64,000 nt of DNA. It comes from Niallia sp. XMNu-256 (GTDB taxonomy: Bacteria > Bacillota > Bacilli > Bacillales > Cytobacillaceae). Each line of letters begins with the position of its first letter. The first letter of the stretch is position 1. Shown here one piece after another: positions 51,997 through 59,492 of the stretch. The notes under the pieces are model-generated. The model did no database searches and was not told the origin of the DNA. It saw only the letters and a program-made list of their open reading frames with translations. The translations under genes were made by a program, and so were the position numbers. The stretch is taken from assembly GCF_036670015.1 (NCBI RefSeq), contig NZ_CP137636.1, forward strand, positions 3,698,501 through 3,762,500. The letters are read 5' to 3'.

Positions 51997-52734
51997 TTGC
52001 TAGGTAATCGTGTAGAAGAGGATTTTCGATTATTACACAAAGTGAATACAGGCAGATTAAGTCCGGATGGAATTTCCGTTTTCTTTTGGGGTGCCTTTAT
52101 GTTCGGAATGGTTATGACTGGAGTTGCATTATTTGGAATGAGTGAAAATGCGGAGCTAAACAGCCCTCTGCTAGAAATAATAATTCAAAAAATATCCATT
52201 CCTTTGCTTGTCATCCAATTACTATTTACATTATTTTTTACTTATGAAAAAAATGCATTCCGTTTTCAAAGGCTACAAATGATTTTATTATCCTTTATCT
52301 CTATAAAACTATCACTTGATGCATATCAGTTCTTTTTTGTAGCTGCTGTAGCGTATCAAGCGCCTAGTTATGTGATAAATACAGGATTATTCATTCTTAT
52401 AGGGGGAATCATTTATTTACTGATTTCGTTAGCAAGAGGAATTAGACGGTTTCAAAATGGAGAATTCAAAAAAGACGGAAAAGGATTATACGATTTTAAA
52501 AGCTCAAAGGGATATGTCGTAATCCCAATTATATACGCTGCTGCCATGCTTGGCGGGTCTATGGGTCGAAATTTTTCAGACCCCTCTACTAGCCTCGGTT
52601 TGTATGTAGTCCTTCTTTTATGTGCTACGATCCAATATGGGATTGCGATGGCATGGCCGGAATTTTTTCTACTTACCCACGCTAAGTTAAAATTTAATTC
52701 CTTTATTGTAAAAACCCCAAAACGTCTGTTGTGA
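51997..52734 (+). CDS. Polytopic membrane protein B, paralogue of A
   Basis: About 245 residues, six membrane segments, collinear with protein A. Shared loops are GRLSPDGISVFFWG, GKGLYDFKSSKGY, GGSMGRNFSDPSTS and AMAWPEF. Translation probably starts at TTG 51997, ten bases after AGGAGG; the in-frame GTG at 51988 is too close to the ribosome site. A terminator lies between it and the effector unit, so it is expressed on its own. A second or orphan immunity gene is a plausible reading. Its stop overlaps repeat copy 2. Confidence 0.65.
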   Translation: MLGNRVEEDFRLLHKVNTGRLSPDGISVFFWGAFMFGMVMTGVALFGMSENAELNSPLLEIIIQKISIPLLVIQLLFTLFFTYEKNAFRFQRLQMILLSFISIKLSLDAYQFFFVAAVAYQAPSYVINTGLFILIGGIIYLLISLARGIRRFQNGEFKKDGKGLYDFKSSKGYVVIPIIYAAAMLGGSMGRNFSDPSTSLGLYVVLLLCATIQYGIAMAWPEFFLLTHAKLKFNSFIVKTPKRLL

Positions 52735-52767
52735 AACATGGGGACGGTTCTGCTGTTTCACTAGCTT
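52730..52767 (+). repeat. 38-nt REP-like repeat, copy 2
   Basis: Identical over 38 bases to 51787-51824 and, like it, overlapping the TGA stop of the preceding gene. Confidence 0.85.
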
Positions 52768-52797
52768 TGCCTCATAACAGAGTTGCATGAATGATAG

Positions 52798-52865
52798 ACG
52801 AGAACCGCTGAGCTATGTTTCAAGGACAATTTCCTCGAACAAAAGCCCAGCGGTTCTCGTGTTAA
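52798..52865. terminator. Terminator closing the plus-strand T7SS arm
   Basis: ACGAGAACCGCTG (52798-52810) pairs with CAGCGGTTCTCGT (52848-52860), extended by GAGC/GCCC partial pairing. TTAATTTT follows. Confidence 0.7.
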
Positions 52866-52925
52866 TTTTCAGGGCCGTCATTGGCAATTAGACAACGATC
52901 CACCCTCATCCCCTCACCTTTTCCC

Positions 52926-53498
52926 CTAATAATTATCCACAACCACTTTTATTGGTGAGTGTTTTTCAATTTCTGCTACGAAGTCTACTTCAGGATCGGC
53001 ACTCGTGTAGAAGTAACACATGCTATTCGTTGTTTTATGATAGGTTGGTTTTTCAGGCAAGGTGCCATCCTTGTTATATTTGTACCAAATGCCTTCCACA
53101 ATTCCAAAAATGTTGATTCGTTTGGTTTGTGCCCGATATTGGCATTTCTTAATGTCTTTGTAATAGAACTTATCGTATTCTTTTCTAATCATTTTTTTAT
53201 GATAATAATGCCTTTCACGATATACAATCATATAGTCATCATAAAACCGAATTTCAAAGGGGGTTGGCACTCTTGTATACCCACCACCAAAAATTGCCCC
53301 TATCGCAATGATAATGAACAGCATTTGAGTTGGCCCCGAAAGTTCACTGAACAGATTTTCTTGGAAGATCAGGGAGCCCAAGATCATGACGCCTATAATG
53401 ATCCAAACAGGCATTCTTAACTTTCTAAGCAGCGAGTTTTCATTCTTAGGAACTAAGGCGGCTTCATTGGCTTTTAGTACATAATTTGGTTTTTCCAT
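52926..53498 (-). CDS. Two-segment membrane protein, intact paralogue
   Basis: 190 residues. Two membrane segments (VWIIIGVMILGSLIF and MLFIIIAIGAIFGGG) are followed by a cytoplasmic domain rich in Tyr, Lys and Arg (FEIRFYDDYMIVYRERHYYH ... YKDIKKCQYRAQTKRINIFG), resembling bacterial PH-like or YcxB-like domains. A second copy, split by an insertion element, lies at 53568-55765. Function unknown; they flank the T7SS effector genes and converge on them. Confidence 0.65.
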   Translation of the reverse strand: MEKPNYVLKANEAALVPKNENSLLRKLRMPVWIIIGVMILGSLIFQENLFSELSGPTQMLFIIIAIGAIFGGGYTRVPTPFEIRFYDDYMIVYRERHYYHKKMIRKEYDKFYYKDIKKCQYRAQTKRINIFGIVEGIWYKYNKDGTLPEKPTYHKTTNSMCYFYTSADPEVDFVAEIEKHSPIKVVVDNY

Positions 53499-53567
53499 AT
53501 CGTTTTCTCCTAAACTACTTTAATATTACCCTCCATAGTTTACAGTGACCACCCGAATGTAGTTTCT

Positions 53568-53684
53568 CTAATGATTATCCACAACTACTTTTATCGGTGA
53601 GTGTTTTTCGATTTCTGACACGAAGTCTACTTCAGGTGCTTCAGTTGTATAAAAGTAGCAAATGGCGTCATTTACTTTACGGTC
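53568..53684 (-). pseudogene. C-terminal piece of the split membrane-protein gene
   Basis: Encodes DRKVNDAICYFY...EIEKHSPIKVVVDNH and TAG at 53568, corresponding to the last 38 residues of the paralogue at 52926-53498 (ending EIEKHSPIKVVVDNY). Joining base 53684 directly to 55307 restores one open frame of 191 codons, so the interruption is a clean insertion. Confidence 0.88.
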
Positions 53685-53860
53685 ATGAACCTCTCATGAC
53701 TGAAGTCACGAGTTTCAGGGTTGGTGCTATCGCACATTGACCACTAGAGGCTGGGAACACACAGCCGCTATGCCATTAGCAAAAGCCTTTGGCACTACTT
53801 TTCTTAATATATTAGCTGCACCATTTATGTCAGCATTTAGGAAAATTCCGTTTTTGGAAC
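53685..53860 (-). ncRNA. Probable omega (guide) RNA scaffold of TnpB
   Basis: The 3' end of tnpB and the element's right end should form the omega RNA scaffold, ending with the hairpin CTCGTGACTTCAGTCATGAG and AGGTTCAT. The guide would start at 53684 (GACCGTAAAGTAAATGACGC). The 5' limit is not visible; the end given is approximate. Confidence 0.6.
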
Positions 53861-55196
53861 GATACAACCCTCTTGAAATGCGCTTTCCACTGAAGATGTA
53901 TTTTTTGTCATTCCCCGCTTGATAGGTCGGAATGTCATCTTCGTCAAAAAAACTTGCTTTAGATGTATAGCTTTCCTCATTTAGTACTACTGCAATTCCT
54001 TCTGCTTTCGCTTTATAAGTAATCATATCCACCAATAACGAATGTGGGATTTGAACAAAGTTTTGGTTGTTTCGTTTACCTAAATTAGACTCTTGCTTCC
54101 AATCCATGTTCCTTCCAATAACAATGGTTTCAATCTCTTTACTTTTAGCAATATTAACAATGTTATAACTTATTTTATGAAACAGGTCATTTATTTGATG
54201 GGATCGCTTACTTTTCAACTTTCGTAGCTTTTTAGAGTCGAAACTCCCTTCTCTTGAGCCTTTACCGTTTCTCAAAGCAGCGTAATAATAGCTTCTCAAT
54301 TTATTGTACCATTGATTAATGGCTTTGATCTTTCCACCTTTAAATAGAATCGGTTCGGTACTAGTATTAAATACCAGTGTAGCAATATTCTCAATTCCTA
54401 AATCGATACCCATACAACGGTCCGTTTTGACTAAAATTTCAGATTTTACTCCGAGTAAGAATACGATCTCTAGTGTATAGTAGTCGTAATTAGGGATGAT
54501 TCTTACTTGTTGGTATTTCCCATTAGCATTAGAAAGTTTTCCGATATTTAATTGCTTATTTGTTTTAGGAAATCTTAAATACTTAGCATTGACTATTTTA
54601 CAGATCTGGTTTGATAGAGTCACTTCTTTTCTACTGCCCTTTTGAAGGTAACCAGGTATATTAGGTCTAGCTTTGTATTTATCTGGGTGTACTTGATAAT
54701 CCTTTAAACTTTTAAAATAACTCTTCCAATTTTGAATACAATTTTTCATCACCTGTTGATTAATCTGTCCGGGTAAGGAGACATAATCTTTTTGTTTAAT
54801 TGTTTTAAACAAACAATCTAAAAAATTATATCCTACAAATAACTCTTCCTTCGAGGGTAGTTCAAATAGATTTAATTTTACCTTCTTTTGCTCGCTCTCA
54901 GGTTTACTTTTTTCCTTCAGGATCTTTTTATAATAGGCGATCGTTTGTTTATTGTTCATACTATCTATGTTTTGATAAATCGTTTCCATTACTTCTTGTT
55001 GTAAAGGCTGTAAAGGTTTATCTTGCATTAACGCTGTATAGACCTGGCGAATGTAAAAATTGGTAGTGTTATAAAGATTATTTGCATTGGAACAGAGGTC
55101 ATCAAAATACGAAAACAATCGATTTCCCTTTTTAACTTTAATTTGATAGGTTCTATATTCTTTTTGGGCTTCGGTTTCTTTATTCAATATTTTCAC
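53727..55196 (-). CDS. tnpB: TnpB RNA-guided nuclease, variant without zinc finger
   Basis: 489 residues. The RuvC-like core shows MGIDLGIENIATLVFN (Asp265) and the last catalytic Asp in LNADINGAAN (Asp456). Two departures from the common TnpB are visible. The RuvC-II position, normally EDL, reads VIGRNMDWKQ with Gly361. The CxxC zinc-finger pairs are absent, replaced by EESYTSKASFFDEDDIPTYQ. The second segment offers Glu407/Glu408 as a possible relocated catalytic Glu, as proposed for some TnpB/Fanzor lineages. TnpB cuts DNA next to the insertion motif, here probably TTTAT, and helps retain the element. Many IS1341-type copies in bacilli have this form. Confidence 0.88.
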   Translation of the reverse strand: MKILNKETEAQKEYRTYQIKVKKGNRLFSYFDDLCSNANNLYNTTNFYIRQVYTALMQDKPLQPLQQEVMETIYQNIDSMNNKQTIAYYKKILKEKSKPESEQKKVKLNLFELPSKEELFVGYNFLDCLFKTIKQKDYVSLPGQINQQVMKNCIQNWKSYFKSLKDYQVHPDKYKARPNIPGYLQKGSRKEVTLSNQICKIVNAKYLRFPKTNKQLNIGKLSNANGKYQQVRIIPNYDYYTLEIVFLLGVKSEILVKTDRCMGIDLGIENIATLVFNTSTEPILFKGGKIKAINQWYNKLRSYYYAALRNGKGSREGSFDSKKLRKLKSKRSHQINDLFHKISYNIVNIAKSKEIETIVIGRNMDWKQESNLGKRNNQNFVQIPHSLLVDMITYKAKAEGIAVVLNEESYTSKASFFDEDDIPTYQAGNDKKYIFSGKRISRGLYRSKNGIFLNADINGAANILRKVVPKAFANGIAAVCSQPLVVNVR

Positions 55197-55306
55197 CTCC
55201 TTAAGTAAATTATACCAAACATACGTTCCTAAATCATTGAATTAGCTCAGAAAAATAGCGAAACTTCATCCCATCACTAAAGTAACGGGTGTTCGTTTCG
55301 CAATTC

Positions 55307-55765
55307 ATAAAAAGGTTTTTCAGGCAATGTTCCATCCTTGTTATAGTTGTACCAAATGCACTCCACATCCCCAAATATGTTCATCCGCTGGGTTTGTGAC
55401 CGGTACTGGCATTTAGTAATTTCTTTGTAATAGAACTTATTATATTCTTTCCTTTGCACTTTTTTGCTATAGTAATATTTCTCTCGATATACAACGAGAT
55501 AGTCATTGTAAAATCTGATTTCAAAAGGGGATGGAACTCGCTTATGCCCACCAGCAACGGTTACTCCAATCGTAAGAGCAATTAACAGGAATTGGGCTGT
55601 CTCTGAAAGTTCATCAAACAAGTTTTCCTGGAAGATCAGAGAGCCTAGAATGATGATACCTATAATGATCCAAACAGGGGTTTTAAGCTTACTAATCAAC
55701 GAGTTTTCATTTTTCGGAACTAATACTCCCTCATTGGCCTTTAATACATAATTGGGTTTTTCCAT
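55307..55765 (-). pseudogene. N-terminal piece of the split membrane-protein gene
   Basis: 153 codons, MEKPNYVLKANEGVLVPKNE ... NKDGTLPEKPFY, closely related to the intact paralogue at 52926-53498. Reading on into the element adds nine foreign residues (ELRNEHPLL) before a stop. The truncated protein keeps both membrane segments but loses the C-terminal 38 residues. Confidence 0.85.
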
Positions 55766-55783
55766 AACTATACAACTCCTAAA

Positions 55784-55881
55784 CTCCTATTTGAAACAGA
55801 GAGACTGTTCCATGGTTCATTATCCCGATCCGGAAAAGATGTTCTAGGAATGAAACAGGAGAACCGTCCCCCTGTTTCATT
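55784..55881. repeat. REP-like palindromic element
   Basis: GAAACAGAGAGACTGTTCCA near the left and GAACCGTCCCCCTGTTTCAT near the right are two divergent, inverted copies of the GAAACA-GGGGACGGTTC-TGTTTC family seen at 51787 and 52730. 55882-56307 otherwise shows only AT-rich sequence. Confidence 0.65.
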
Positions 55882-56307
55882 TCACTGTAACTATATTTAA
55901 TTTTTATCAAAGTAATAGTATTAGAAAACCCTACTGATATCCTATCGGAACGGACCACTGTGACACGGTTAAGACTAAATGACTCCCTCCCTATTAAATA
56001 AGGTGAAACTTTCATCAGGGGGTGAGACGTTCATCCTCCTATGATTAGGACATAGCATGTTCAACCTGTAGACTTTGCCGTAGTTGTATTTAGTCTGTGT
56101 TCAACTTTCGAATCTTTATGGACAATTGTTTTCCTTTAACTGTATTCAGAATCTCAGTTGGGGATCCTAACCCGTTAAGCTTAATAAACTTTTCTATATT
56201 ACTAATTTAAAATATTTGAATATAATGATTTTTGTTATATAATTAGTAACATAATAATAGTGATAATGCACTAATCTATTAAAATTCATAAAAGGGGGGA
56301 ATCTGTG

Positions 56308-56436
56308 ATGCCTTTGATTGAAATGAAAGAAATCGTAACTCCTTTAAAACTTTTAGGTATTAAATTGTTTAAATCAGGAGAAGGCCAGTTATTTATAAAG
56401 GTTTGGAGCAACCCTCGAAGAAGAATCTTTTATTAA
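56308..56436 (+). CDS. Possible 42-residue small protein
   Basis: ATG 56308 with AAAAGGGGGGAA upstream encodes MPLIEMKEIVTPLKLLGIKL and a basic C-terminus ending WSNPRRRIFY. The strong ribosome site argues for translation, but there is no recognisable family and it could be the 5' remnant of a longer gene. 56437-56786 downstream has no gene, only one GGGGTGTCAC repeat copy and AT-rich sequence. Confidence 0.4.
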   Translation: MPLIEMKEIVTPLKLLGIKLFKSGEGQLFIKVWSNPRRRIFY

Positions 56437-56479
56437 ATGGGATTCCTACAAATATTCCATCATTTATTTTGGTTGATTT

Positions 56480-56500
56480 CGGGGTGTCACTGTGCCCCCG
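56480..56500. repeat. GGGGCGTCAC-family palindrome, copy 1
   Basis: CGGGGTGTCACTGTGCCCCC, a diverged member of the family also at 57081, 57220, 58531, 63567, 63582 and 63976. Confidence 0.6.
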
Positions 56501-56786
56501 TAATACATACATTCAAATCGTATACTTACTTATCAAATTTTGCGCAATAATATAAAGCTACCTACTCCTTTCTTATTGCTAAATATGGTGTTTTTTTATA
56601 AAAGGAGCCACTGTGAAACATATTTTTTTTGCAAAACCCTCCGCCTTTTGATCTAAATGAAAACGGAGAAAGTGGGAGAAAATCATTTTCTACTTCACTT
56701 CCTTAAAAAAGCGATCCTTCATAATTGAAGCATCGCTTAGTACTATATGGTCAACCAATTATTTTAGGTCAATTGTTCACCTAAGT

Positions 56787-56993
56787 TTACTCATCAAAAA
56801 AATCCCTTAATGATTCTGAATTTTTATCTTCTGTATTTTGATAGTAAGGATTTTCTTCACTTGGGTCCTTTGGGTCCAAATTCGTTTTAATTACCAATAC
56901 TGGCCCCGATGTATTTCGCTCTGCAATGACTCTGTCATCTAACTCTTTAAAATCAGGCAAGTTTTTATTTCCAGGCTGCTGCGGCTCAGTCAT
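56787..56993 (-). CDS. Small acidic hypothetical protein
   Basis: 68 residues, hydrophilic: MTEPQQPGNKNLPDFKELDD, VLVIKTNLDPKDPSEENPYY, SLRDFFDE. AAGGAGGTG lies about eight bases before the ATG, strongly supporting translation. No known domain. The composition resembles small Bacillus spore or stress proteins, but this is not diagnostic. Monocistronic. Confidence 0.62.
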   Translation of the reverse strand: MTEPQQPGNKNLPDFKELDDRVIAERNTSGPVLVIKTNLDPKDPSEENPYYQNTEDKNSESLRDFFDE

Positions 56994-57080
56994 TTAAAAC
57001 ACCTCCTTATCTGTAGGTTGCTTAAATAGGAAGAATTTATGTAAGGTGTGTTATATGAATGGTGTTGCAAAACTCTCGGA

Positions 57081-57098
57081 CGGAGTGTCACTGTGACC
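57081..57098. repeat. GGGGCGTCAC-family palindrome, copy 2
   Basis: CGGAGTGTCACTGTGACCAC, diverged from the consensus arm but retaining the GTCACTGTGAC core. Confidence 0.5.
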
Positions 57099-57219
57099 AC
57101 GCGCCAAGTAACCAAAAAAAGGAAGGAACGCAGCGTCCCCTCCCATAGTCCAAGTACCTTTAATAACCTGAATGATCAAACAATCGAATCCATGTAACAA
57201 CCTGTGAAACAAGATTTTT

Positions 57220-57237
57220 CGGAGCGTCACTACGACC
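57220..57237. repeat. GGGGCGTCAC-family palindrome, copy 3
   Basis: CGGAGCGTCACTACGACCC, just beyond the stop of the MetE-like gene. It may act as that gene's transcript end. Confidence 0.5.
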
Positions 57238-57240
57238 CTA

Positions 57241-58362
57241 CTATCCCCAAACCTTGTCTGTAATCTTTTTGATTAGTTCCAGTTTTTTCCATTGGTCTTC
57301 TTCTGTTAATTCGTTTCCTTCTTCCGTTGAGGAGAATCCGCATTGCGGGCTTAAGCAAAGACGATCGAGTGGTACATATTTTGACGCCTCTTTGATACGT
57401 GCAATGATATCTTCTTCGTTTTCCAACTCGGCTGATTTTGAAGTCACAAGACCAAGTACTACCTTTTTGTCTCCAGAAAGATATTGTAGGGGCTCAAATC
57501 CGCCTGCTCGCTCTGAATCAAATTCAAGGAAATATGCATCAACCTTTTCTTTGCCAAATAATTCTTGTGCGACTGGATCATATCCGCCAGAATAATGCCA
57601 AGTTGAGCGATAATTTCCACGACAAACATGGGTAGTTACAACTAAATCTTCTGGTTTATCTGCAAGTATACGATTATTGATTTCTACGTATTCTTTTACT
57701 AACTCTTCTAAATCCCAATTCTCTTTTTCAATCTTTTCACGATAGTCTTTATCACAAAGCACTGCCCAAACTACTTCATCCATTTGAAGATTTCGGCATC
57801 CTGCATCATAAAACGCTTGGAATGCTTTTTTGTAAGCCTGGACAATATCCTCGTATAAATCTTCTTTGTTTGGATAATGCTTTTTTGTATTTTCAAGATT
57901 ATGTGGCTTTGTAATTTCATATAAAAATTGAACCGCTGAAGGAATGGTTTGTCTTGCTACTACTCCTTCTGGAACCAATGATTGCAGGTATTGAAAATCT
58001 TCGATAAATGGATGGGTGGAAAAACCGATTTTTCCTACAACACGGGCAGTTTCCCTCCGTGCTTCAACTCCTTTAAAAGCAAGTCCTACTTCAGAAGCGG
58101 CTTTCTCTACTCCATCTAATCCCCACATGAAATCAAGATGCCACCAGCTCCGGCGAAATTCACCATCTGTTACAGATTGGAGTCCAATTTCAATTTGTTT
58201 ATCAACAATTCGTTTAATTTCTTGATTTTCAATCTCACGGAGCCCTTCAGCCGTAATTTTTCCTTCCTGATAATCTTTACGGGCCTGATGAATACTTTCT
58301 GGACGCAATAAACTTCCTACATGATCCGCCCTAAATGGAGCCTTAACTAAAGTTGTTGTCAT
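57241..58362 (-). CDS. MetE C-terminal-like methyltransferase, YxjG/YxjH type
   Basis: A 373-residue cobalamin-independent methionine synthase-like protein, only the catalytic half of MetE. Visible motifs: FRADHVGSLLRPE at the N-terminus, VTDGEFRRSWWH, the zinc ligands in TTHVCRGN (His, Cys) and SPQCGFSS (Cys), and FLEFDSERAGGFEPL with the acidic ligand. B. subtilis YxjG/YxjH share this length. It transfers a methyl group to homocysteine or a related thiol; the donor is not known. Its place next to betaine genes raises the possibility of betaine-linked methyl supply, but the sequence does not show this. No S-box riboswitch is seen upstream. Confidence 0.85.
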   Translation of the reverse strand: MTTTLVKAPFRADHVGSLLRPESIHQARKDYQEGKITAEGLREIENQEIKRIVDKQIEIGLQSVTDGEFRRSWWHLDFMWGLDGVEKAASEVGLAFKGVEARRETARVVGKIGFSTHPFIEDFQYLQSLVPEGVVARQTIPSAVQFLYEITKPHNLENTKKHYPNKEDLYEDIVQAYKKAFQAFYDAGCRNLQMDEVVWAVLCDKDYREKIEKENWDLEELVKEYVEINNRILADKPEDLVVTTHVCRGNYRSTWHYSGGYDPVAQELFGKEKVDAYFLEFDSERAGGFEPLQYLSGDKKVVLGLVTSKSAELENEEDIIARIKEASKYVPLDRLCLSPQCGFSSTEEGNELTEEDQWKKLELIKKITDKVWG

Positions 58363-58530
58363 ACCGATCCCCTGCCTTTTTTTCTATCTCTTTTAAATAT
58401 ATTTCTAAATTAATAAACTAAATATATCATTGAAAACCAACTATAGCATAACACTTAAAATCTATCGTTTATTATAGTTTCAAGCTATATCATAAAGATT
58501 GAAAGGCATTCATTTTGGAATAAGAAAATT

Positions 58531-58553
58531 CGGGGCGTCACAGTGACGCCCCG
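58531..58553. terminator. Perfect palindromic terminator after the betaine-binding protein gene
   Basis: CGGGGCGTCAC-A-GTGACGCCCCG, an 11-bp perfect stem, seven bases after the stop at 58560. TTTTCTT follows on the minus strand. It is the best copy of the GGGGCGTCAC repeat family. Confidence 0.82.
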
Positions 58554-58559
58554 AAAAAG

Positions 58560-59465
58560 TTACCTATTCAACCATTCGTTGACCAGGTCTTGGTTTTCTT
58601 CTACCCATTTTTCTGCACCGATAATGGCTTTTTCCCCATTTTCTTCAGCCTTTGCTACTTCGCTCATTAACGAACCAATTGCTTCATCATCCATTTTCCA
58701 ATTTTTAATCCATTCGCTCACTTCTGGATATTCTTCGGCAAATCCTTGTCGGGTAGCATGGTAAATCTTTTCTGCTTCCCCGTATACCTTTTTCGGATCC
58801 TCTAAATATTTTAATTCCATTTCAGAAAAAACACGGTGTGGATTCCATAATGGGACTACAATCGGTTCCTCTGCTTTAATTGCATTTTCTAATTCTGTAA
58901 CCATTGCTGGTTCTGAGCTTGGAATTAATTTATAATCCAACCCATATTCTTCAATGACATCCTGTGTCACAATCATGGTTCCAGCCCCAGGATCAAATCC
59001 TGTAATTTCCCCGTCAAATTCTGCTTGATATTTATTTAAATCCTCAATTGAGTGGATGTCCTCCAAATAGGTTGGGACCACTAATCCGACTTTTGCATTA
59101 TCATACCAAGTTTCTTCTGAAAAGTTGACCTCATCTTGATATTGTTTTACATATTCCGCATCCTGAACAGGTAACCATACTTCCAAATTAATATCCAATT
59201 TATCATTCGCTAGTGCTGCCATTTGTGTCCCCATGTCTAACAGGTTAAACTCCACATCATATCCTTCATTTTCTAAAATAACCTTCCACATATTGGTCAC
59301 GGCGATATTCTCTGCCCAGCTAATTTGTCCCATTTGAATAGTTGGCTTTTCTTCTGCTTTCCCGTTTGCACTACTTGCTGTTCCTTCTGTACCCCCACAT
59401 GCACTTAGAAGCACGATCGCAAGAATACAAACTATCATGAACATTCGCTTTTTATTAAAACTCAT
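58560..59465 (-). CDS. Glycine-betaine/choline-type ABC substrate-binding lipoprotein (OpuAC-like)
   Basis: 301 residues. A lipoprotein signal with lipobox LLSAC (about 17-22) precedes an OpuAC/ProX-type fold. Residues typical of the aromatic ligand cage occur in ISWAENIAVTNMW, INLEVWLPVQDAEYV and VVPLWNPHRVFSE. It binds betaine, choline or a related quaternary amine outside the membrane. No permease or ATPase gene adjoins, so it must serve a transporter encoded elsewhere. It lies 27 bases downstream of gbsR and is probably in its operon, ended by a perfect palindrome. Confidence 0.87.
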   Translation of the reverse strand: MSFNKKRMFMIVCILAIVLLSACGGTEGTASSANGKAEEKPTIQMGQISWAENIAVTNMWKVILENEGYDVEFNLLDMGTQMAALANDKLDINLEVWLPVQDAEYVKQYQDEVNFSEETWYDNAKVGLVVPTYLEDIHSIEDLNKYQAEFDGEITGFDPGAGTMIVTQDVIEEYGLDYKLIPSSEPAMVTELENAIKAEEPIVVPLWNPHRVFSEMELKYLEDPKKVYGEAEKIYHATRQGFAEEYPEVSEWIKNWKMDDEAIGSLMSEVAKAEENGEKAIIGAEKWVEENQDLVNEWLNR

Positions 59466-59492
59466 TTTGTTAGCAACTCCCCTTTAGTTCCA

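Larger units (their letters stand above)
53685..55306 (-). mobile_element. IS605-type element carrying tnpB only
   Basis: A 1622-bp element inserted in the membrane-protein gene. On the minus strand the left end begins right after TTTAT (55311-55307). The right end is ...GAGGTTCAT (ending 53685), preceded by a hairpin CTCGTGACTTCAGTCATGAG. There is no target duplication, as expected for single-strand (IS200/IS605) transposition. Removal restores the host frame. No tnpA is present, so movement would need a helper transposase elsewhere. Confidence 0.85.

Noticed and set aside
55779..56015. 78-codon minus-strand frame
   Set aside because: It runs through a REP-like repeat and has no plausible start signal.
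58363..58530. S-box (SAM) riboswitch before the MetE-like gene
   Set aside because: The conserved S-box core sequences and a terminator hairpin are not visible in the leader.
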